A DNA stretch of 11,321 bases from Rhodospirillaceae bacterium (GTDB taxonomy: Bacteria > Pseudomonadota > Alphaproteobacteria > Rhodospirillales > Magnetospirillaceae), in NCBI GenBank assembly GCA_030151865.1, contig JASLCK010000026.1:1-11321 (forward strand). Direction: 5' to 3'. Both the position numbers and the translations under genes were made by a program. Under the pieces are notes generated by a model. It worked only from the letters and a program-made list of their open reading frames with translations. It ran no database searches and was not told the DNA's origin. Of the stretch, positions 6,505 to 11,321 are shown in pieces. Within the stretch, counting starts at the first letter, position 1, and every line of letters begins with the position of its first letter.

Positions 6505-8634
6505 ATGACCGCCATGATCCGCCGTCTCATCGCCCAGATATCGGGATCGGTCCGTCATAAGCTACTGGCCTTGGTGCTGGCTCCCTTGCTGTTGGGCATT
6601 CCAGTGCTGCTGCTGATCGTCTGGTTCTGGGGCACCCAGGGTTACAATCAGTTGATGGTCAACAAGGTCAGCGCCGATCTGGGCACCGCGCATGAATATT
6701 TCGACCGGGTGCAAAGCGGCATTGAAACCGGCTTGGAAGGCTTTGCCGGATCGTACCGTCTGGCGGTGGTGCGATCCAGCAACAACCACGACGCCCTGCA
6801 AACCCTGCTGCACGACACCGCCGCCCGCCAGGGCCTGGATTACCTGCTGATGCTGGACCCGGAAGGCCGGGTAATGGCGGGTGAACCGGGCAAGACCCTG
6901 CTGGAACAGGATCGCAGCCATTGGGCCGTTGTCACCTCCGCCCTGCGGGGACGGCCCCTTTATGGGCTGGAGTTGTTCAGTCCCGGCGATCTGCTGGCGG
7001 TCAATCCCGAATTGGGGTCCCAGGCCCATCTTGATCTGGTCCCGACTCCCAACGCCCGCCCGGCCACCAAGCAGACCGAAGACCGCGGCCTGATGATCCA
7101 GGCCGCGGTGCCGATGCTGGACAATCAGGGCAAGCTGATCGGCGTTTTGGAAGGCGGACTGCTGCTGAACAACAATCTGGCCATCGTCGATCGCCTGAAC
7201 AGCATCGTCTATCAGGATGCCTCGCTGCCTGCCGAGAGCAAGGGTGCCGCTACCTTGTTCCTGGACGACACCCGCATCGCCACCAGCATTCACCTGCCGG
7301 AAGGTCAGCGGGCCATGGGCACGCGGGTATCCCAGGCGGTGTATGACAAGGTGATGGGACGCGGCGAGCCCTGGATGGGATCGGCCTTCGTGGTGCGGGA
7401 CCAATATGTCTCGGGCTATACCCCGCTGTCGGACATCGCGGGCCGACGCATCGGCATGCTGTATGTGGGCTTTCAGGAAGCACCGCTGCAAAAGGCCCTG
7501 ACCCGCGCCCTGGCCGGTCTTTTCCTGCTGTTCGTGCTGGTGTCGTGTCTGGGCGCACTGGCCTCGCTGCGGTGGGCCCAGGCGATCTTTCTGCCGCTGG
7601 AACGGATGAGCCGTGTCATTCGCCAGATCGAGGCCAACGACGATTCCGCCCGTGTCGGCCCCAATCCCAGTCAGGATGAAATCGGGCGTCTGTCACGGGC
7701 CTTTGACCATCTGTTGGACAGTCTGGCCGCCCGGCGCGAGGAATTGCGCCGCTGGGGCCAGGAACTGGACCGTAAGGTCGCCGAGCGCACCGCCGCCCTG
7801 GAGGCCGCCAACGACACCCTGCGCCGCGCCCAGCAGCAATTGGTGATGAATGAAAAACTGACCGCCATTGGCGAACTGACCGCAGGCGTTGCCCATGAAA
7901 TCAACAACCCGGTGGCGGTCATTCAGGGCAATCTGGACCTGCTGCGGGAAATCCTGGCCGAAGACGCCCGACCGGTCGAGCAGGAAATCCGCCTGATCGA
8001 CGAACAGACGCAGCGCATTCAGACCATCGTTACCCGGCTGTTGCAGTTCGCCCGCCCCGGCGACTTCGCAGGCTATGCCGAAGATATCGATGTGACCTCG
8101 GTCGTATCGGATTGCCTGGTGCTGACGCGCCACAATCTGACGCGGGCCAAAATCCAGGTGGAAACGGTTTTCGACGCCGCCAATCTGGTGCAAATCAATC
8201 GCGGCGAATTGCAGCAGGTGCTGATCAATCTGATCGTCAACGCCATGCAGGCCATGCCCGACGGCGGCACCTTGCGCCTGGTTTGCCGCGATATCGCCCG
8301 CCAGAACAGCGACGCCTTCGACACCTTGCCCTTCAACGCCCCGTTCGACGGCGTGATCATCGAGGTTCAAGATACCGGCCAGGGCATCGTCGCCGACGAT
8401 CTGGACCGCATCTTCGATCCCTTCTTCACCACCAAAAAGCAACAGGGCACCGGGTTGGGGCTGTCCATCAGCTATGCCATCGTACAGCGCTATGGCGGGC
8501 GCATCACCGTCGAAAGCCAAATCGGAAAATACACCCGCTTTACCGTCTGGCTGCGCCGCCGTGCCGTCTTTACCGAACAGACCGCACCGGTCTTTTCCAC
8601 CCGCTTTCTGACCGATGGCGGGGCAGGTCTTTAA
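6505..8634 (+). CDS. Membrane sensor histidine kinase with Cache-type periplasmic domain
   Basis: This 709-residue inner-membrane kinase is the likely partner of the sigma-54 regulator 4 bp upstream. A first membrane helix spans about 20-42. A periplasmic sensor of about 285 residues follows (about 45-330), with Cache-family features such as GLMIQAAVPM (195-204), LEGGLLLNNN (215-224) and GMLYVGF (317-323). The second helix is about 334-356, then HAMP (about 357-410) and a coiled linker. The dimerisation domain has H-box GVAHEINNP, with phospho-acceptor His464. The ATP-binding domain shows the N-box (Asn575, Asn579), G1 DTGQG (623-627), F-box FDPFFTT (637-643) and G2 GTGLGLS (648-654). This kinase core is of the NtrB/DctB type. 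Cache domains commonly bind small organic acids, amino acids or similar ligands, but nothing visible identifies the ligand. An in-frame ATG at 6514 is a possible alternative start. Confidence 0.94.
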   Translation: MTAMIRRLIAQISGSVRHKLLALVLAPLLLGIPVLLLIVWFWGTQGYNQLMVNKVSADLGTAHEYFDRVQSGIETGLEGFAGSYRLAVVRSSNNHDALQTLLHDTAARQGLDYLLMLDPEGRVMAGEPGKTLLEQDRSHWAVVTSALRGRPLYGLELFSPGDLLAVNPELGSQAHLDLVPTPNARPATKQTEDRGLMIQAAVPMLDNQGKLIGVLEGGLLLNNNLAIVDRLNSIVYQDASLPAESKGAATLFLDDTRIATSIHLPEGQRAMGTRVSQAVYDKVMGRGEPWMGSAFVVRDQYVSGYTPLSDIAGRRIGMLYVGFQEAPLQKALTRALAGLFLLFVLVSCLGALASLRWAQAIFLPLERMSRVIRQIEANDDSARVGPNPSQDEIGRLSRAFDHLLDSLAARREELRRWGQELDRKVAERTAALEAANDTLRRAQQQLVMNEKLTAIGELTAGVAHEINNPVAVIQGNLDLLREILAEDARPVEQEIRLIDEQTQRIQTIVTRLLQFARPGDFAGYAEDIDVTSVVSDCLVLTRHNLTRAKIQVETVFDAANLVQINRGELQQVLINLIVNAMQAMPDGGTLRLVCRDIARQNSDAFDTLPFNAPFDGVIIEVQDTGQGIVADDLDRIFDPFFTTKKQQGTGLGLSISYAIVQRYGGRITVESQIGKYTRFTVWLRRRAVFTEQTAPVFSTRFLTDGGAGL

Positions 8635-8655
8635 GAAAAAGGGGACATTTGCGCC

Positions 8656-9315
8656 ATGACCCAAGACACCGCCCTGCCGCATGGTCCAGACCCGGCCGAC
8701 CCGCACCCGCTGAAGGGTTTTGCGCAGGTCTGCTTCATCAAGAATACGATCCAGAACCCCAACATCATCGTCGGGGATTATACCTATTACGATGACCCCG
8801 AGGATTCCGAGAACTTCGAGCACAACGTTCTTTACCATTACCCCTTCATCGGCGACCGGCTGATCATCGGCCGGTTCTGCGCCTTGGCCCGTGGGGTCAA
8901 GTTCATCATGAACGGGGCCAATCACAAGATGGCGGGCTTTTCCACATACCCCTTCCAGATTTTCGGCAACGGCTGGGAAACGGCCATGCCGCAACCGGGA
9001 CAATTGCCCTATAAGGGCGATACCGTCATCGGTAACGATGTCTGGATCGGCTATGACTGTCTGATCATGCCGGGGGTTAAAATCGGCAACGGCGCCATCA
9101 TCGCCGCCCGCTCGGTGGTCACCGCGGATGTCCCGGCCTACAGCATTTTCGGCGGCAATCCCGCCGGTCTGATCAAAGCCCGTTTCGCCCCGGACATCGT
9201 AGCGGAATTAGAACAAATCGCCTGGTGGGATTGGCCGGTCGAGGTCATCAGCCAGAACCTGCCCGCCATCACCGCCGCCGATTTGGCGGCCCTGCGGCTG
9301 GCCGCCCCCCACTGA
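8656..9315 (+). CDS. Vat/CatB-like hexapeptide-repeat O-acetyltransferase
   Basis: This 219-residue protein belongs to the left-handed beta-helix acetyltransferases of the xenobiotic (CatB/Vat) group, which transfer acetyl from acetyl-CoA to a hydroxyl. Diagnostic pieces are NIIVGDYTYYDDP (36-48), the catalytic-histidine segment GANHKMAG (87-94, His90), the hexapeptide coil IGNDVWIG..CLIMPGVKIGNGAIIAA spanning 125-151, and the closing GGNPAGLIKARF (166-177). A Shine-Dalgarno GGGGAC (8641-8646) lies 9 bp before the ATG, and the gene starts 21 bp after the kinase stop, so co-transcription with the two-component pair is plausible. Characterised relatives inactivate streptogramin A or chloramphenicol, but many environmental members have unknown acceptors, so a resistance role should not be assumed. 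The first 20 or so residues are Pro/Asp-rich and may be disordered. Confidence 0.88.
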   Translation: MTQDTALPHGPDPADPHPLKGFAQVCFIKNTIQNPNIIVGDYTYYDDPEDSENFEHNVLYHYPFIGDRLIIGRFCALARGVKFIMNGANHKMAGFSTYPFQIFGNGWETAMPQPGQLPYKGDTVIGNDVWIGYDCLIMPGVKIGNGAIIAARSVVTADVPAYSIFGGNPAGLIKARFAPDIVAELEQIAWWDWPVEVISQNLPAITAADLAALRLAAPH

Positions 9316-9362
9316 TTGCCCTATATGGGAAAAAGCCCGCCTTTGCAGAGGAAGCCACCATA

Positions 9363-9824
9363 ATGAGCCTTGAAAGCGTCCGGGAGTTTTTGACCCGGCA
9401 TGCCCCCGATATCGAAATCCTGATCAAGGACAGCAGCACCGCCACCGTGCAGGAAGCCGCCCAGGCCCATGGGGTCGAACCCGGCCAGATCGCCAAGACC
9501 CTGTCGCTGTGGATTAGGGATGAAGTGGCGATTGTCGTCATGGGCGGCGATGCCCGCCTGGACAATCGCAAATTCAAGGATCAGTTCGGGGCCAAGCCGA
9601 AGATGCTGGCGGCGGACGAGGTGGTGCAGTGGACCAGCCACCCGGTGGGGGGTGTTTGCCCCTTTGGCCTGCCCCATCCCTTAAAGATTTATGCCGATGT
9701 CAGCCTGAAGCGTTTTGACGCCGTGCTGCCTGCCGCCGGGGCGGTCAACGCGGCCCTGCGCATCGCGCCTGAGCGGTTGGCCGACCTGACCGCCGCCCAA
9801 TGGGTGGACGTGGCCCAGGGATAA
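9363..9824 (+). CDS. YbaK/EbsC-family aminoacyl-tRNA deacylase
   Basis: This 153-residue protein is the usual length for stand-alone YbaK/ProX-type editing domains, which hydrolyse mischarged aminoacyl-tRNA (Cys- or Ala-tRNA-Pro in studied members) in the cytoplasm. The conserved lysine lies in GQIAKTLSLW (Lys45), followed by a GGDARLDNRK segment (61-70) and the GGVCPFGLPHPL motif (96-107) typical of this fold. The ATG at 9363 is chosen because AGAGGAAG (about 9347-9354) precedes it and the family N-terminus starts here. The frame is open further upstream to 9225, but that part overlaps the acetyltransferase gene in another frame. The gap to the acetyltransferase is 47 bp. Whether it edits Cys-tRNA-Pro or another substrate cannot be told from sequence alone. 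Confidence 0.88.
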   Translation: MSLESVREFLTRHAPDIEILIKDSSTATVQEAAQAHGVEPGQIAKTLSLWIRDEVAIVVMGGDARLDNRKFKDQFGAKPKMLAADEVVQWTSHPVGGVCPFGLPHPLKIYADVSLKRFDAVLPAAGAVNAALRIAPERLADLTAAQWVDVAQG

Positions 9825-9846
9825 GAACTTCAGAGGATAAGACGAT

Positions 9847-11321
9847 TTATTGGGCGGCGACGGTCTGCATCTGGCGGGCCCGCAGCCAGAAATGCACATC
9901 GGTGCCCTGGCCAAAGTGGGATGTCGCCCAGATACGCCCGCCCAGGCGTTCGACGATCTTACGGCAGATAGCCAGCCCGACGCCGGAACCGGGATAGACC
10001 GCCGAACCGTTGAGGCGCACGAACAGGCCGAAGATTTTTTCCAGATAAGCGTCTTCGATGCCGATGCCATTGTCGGCGACGGTGAAGCGCCAGCCGTCTT
10101 CCTCCGCCTCGGCGGTGATGGTGATTTCCAGCGGACGGTCGGGGGTGGCGAATTTCAGGGCGTTGGACAGCAGGGCCATGAATACTTCGCGCAATTCGGC
10201 CTGTGACGCCCAGACGGTGGGCAGATCGCCAAAGGCCACCTTGGCCTTGGCCTGTTCGATCACCGGGCGCAATTCATCGCAGACATAACGCACGACTTCC
10301 TGACTGTCGATTTCCCCGGGCGGCGGCTGGAAACGGCGAGTCTGAGAATAGGCCTGAAGATCGCGGTTCAACTGGCCGATCCGCTTGGCCGAGGAAATCA
10401 GCATCGACAGCAGTTCGGCGGCGTGGCCATCCAGCTTGCCGTGCAGATGACGTTCCAGCAATTGGGCCATGCTGACCACATAGCGCACCGGTTCCTGCAA
10501 ATCGTGCCAATAGATTTCAGAAAACCGTTCCAAATCCAGATTGGCCGCCACCAACTGATCCAGGCTCTTTTGCAGGGCGGCTTCCAGTTCGGCCTTTTTG
10601 GCCTGGGTATCCAGCAATTCCAGGGTAAAGGAAATATCGGCGGCCAGATCGTCCAGAAGATCGGTTTCTTCCTTGCCGAAATAATCGTTGGCGTCGGCAT
10701 AAAGGGTCAATGCGCCCACCACCTTGCCCAGCCGGAACAGCGGGAACGACGCCCCCGCCCGCCAGCCATAGGTTCGGCTGCGTTCGTGCCAGGGCTGGGT
10801 GGCCGGATTGGTGTCGAAATCATTGAAGATGACATGACGGCCCAACAAGATGGCTTGCCCGACAGGCCCCAGGGAATGGGGATCGTCCCGGTTCAGGCTG
10901 ATCTCGATCCCCGCCAGATAGGCGCTGCCATCACCTGCCCAGCAGGCTGGACGCACCACATCACCGTCGGCCATGCCCACCCAGGCCATCTTCAGGCCAT
11001 AACGGGTGGCGACGGCGCAAATGCGGGCAAAGATTTCCTCGACCGTGGTGGAATGCAGCAGCGCGTGATGGGCCGTCCACATGGCGCGATTGAGTTCGCG
11101 CAGTTTGTCCAGACGGCGTTCCATCTCCTTGCGCACGGTGATGTCGCGGATCACGCTGATCATGCAGCGTTTCCCACCCAATTCCGCCATCTGACAACTG
11201 AGTTCAGCGGGAAAGGTGGTGCCGTTCTTACGGCGGTGTTCGACTTCGACGCTTAAATGGCCCTGGCTTGCCAGGACCTTCAGGTCGTCTTCCAGCGCGG
11301 TCAGGCTGGCCTTGCTGCGCA
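9847..11321 (-). CDS. PAS-GAF sensor histidine kinase, C-terminal part (5' end beyond right edge)
   Basis: The minus-strand frame is open from the right edge to a TAA at 9849-9847, giving 490 visible residues (numbered from the edge). Residues about 1-66 are the end of a PAS domain: HRRKNGTTFPAELS followed by the ISVIRDITVRK motif. The ATG whose first base is 11190 (residue 44) lies inside this PAS domain and is not the true start. A GAF domain follows (about 93-233, with SLGPVGQAILLGRHVIF and PLFRLGKVVGALTLYA). The dimerisation helix carries YWHDLQEPVR with phospho-acceptor His272, of the phytochrome-like HDLQEP type. The ATPase domain has the N-box (LLSNALKF, Asn386), G1 DNGIGI (416-421) and G2 GSGVGLA (444-450). 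No membrane helix is seen in the visible part, so cytoplasmic sensing is possible. No response regulator lies beside its visible 3' end. Signal and partner are unknown. Confidence 0.93.
   Translation of the reverse strand, partial: RSKASLTALEDDLKVLASQGHLSVEVEHRRKNGTTFPAELSCQMAELGGKRCMISVIRDITVRKEMERRLDKLRELNRAMWTAHHALLHSTTVEEIFARICAVATRYGLKMAWVGMADGDVVRPACWAGDGSAYLAGIEISLNRDDPHSLGPVGQAILLGRHVIFNDFDTNPATQPWHERSRTYGWRAGASFPLFRLGKVVGALTLYADANDYFGKEETDLLDDLAADISFTLELLDTQAKKAELEAALQKSLDQLVAANLDLERFSEIYWHDLQEPVRYVVSMAQLLERHLHGKLDGHAAELLSMLISSAKRIGQLNRDLQAYSQTRRFQPPPGEIDSQEVVRYVCDELRPVIEQAKAKVAFGDLPTVWASQAELREVFMALLSNALKFATPDRPLEITITAEAEEDGWRFTVADNGIGIEDAYLEKIFGLFVRLNGSAVYPGSGVGLAICRKIVERLGGRIWATSHFGQGTDVHFWLRARQMQTVAAQ

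Noticed and set aside
7693..9003. Long minus-strand open frame opposite the Cache kinase and acetyltransferase
   Set aside because: It spans two well-supported + strand genes and has low-complexity composition with no motif.
9285..9306. GC-rich inverted repeat GGCGGCC-N8-GGCCGCC near the end of the acetyltransferase gene
   Set aside because: It lies inside the coding sequence, is not followed by a T-run, and such repeats arise easily from Ala/Arg/Leu codons in GC-rich DNA.
10423..11256. 277-codon + strand open frame opposite the right-edge kinase
   Set aside because: It is antisense to intact PAS, GAF and kinase motifs and has no recognisable domain.

Overview
The window is GC-rich, gene-dense chromosomal DNA with very short spacers. 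Codon use is strongly biased to G/C in third position. Protein style (a sigma-54 two-component pair, multidomain sensor kinases, close relatives of common alphaproteobacterial families) suggests an alphaproteobacterium, probably Rhodospirillales or Magnetospirillum-like. The taxonomic guess is inference from composition and protein style only. No tRNA, rRNA, CRISPR array, insertion sequence or phage gene was seen.

Bases 1-4979 form one tightly coupled operon on the + strand. It holds the 3' end of an M16-family zinc peptidase, an ABC-2-type ATPase, a six-helix permease, a membrane-anchored protein that I match from memory to DUF4857, and a YddA/SbmA-type ABC transporter with fused membrane and ATPase domains. 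Three of the four junctions are overlaps or abutments of start and stop codons (ATGA, GTGATG, ATGA), and the fourth is a 12-bp gap. An M16 peptidase operonic with a YddA-type transporter recalls the E. coli yddA-yddB-pqqL and Pectobacterium fus loci, where a TonB-dependent receptor imports a protein or peptide, the periplasmic M16 enzyme cleaves it, and an ABC transporter acts on the products. Here a three-gene ABC/DUF4857 module lies between the two. That makes this operon the most interesting part of the window.

After a 111-bp gap holding a palindrome and a possible promoter, bases 5091-8634 encode a two-component pair: an NtrC-class sigma-54 activator followed 4 bp later by a membrane histidine kinase with a Cache-type periplasmic sensor. 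A Vat/CatB-like hexapeptide acetyltransferase (8656-9315) and a YbaK-type aminoacyl-tRNA deacylase (9363-9824) follow on the same strand.

The right end (9847-11321) is a second histidine kinase on the minus strand, convergent with the deacylase gene across only 22 bp. Its reading frame runs off the window edge. The apparent ATG near 11190 lies inside a PAS domain, so the visible protein is the C-terminal PAS-GAF-kinase part of a longer sensor.
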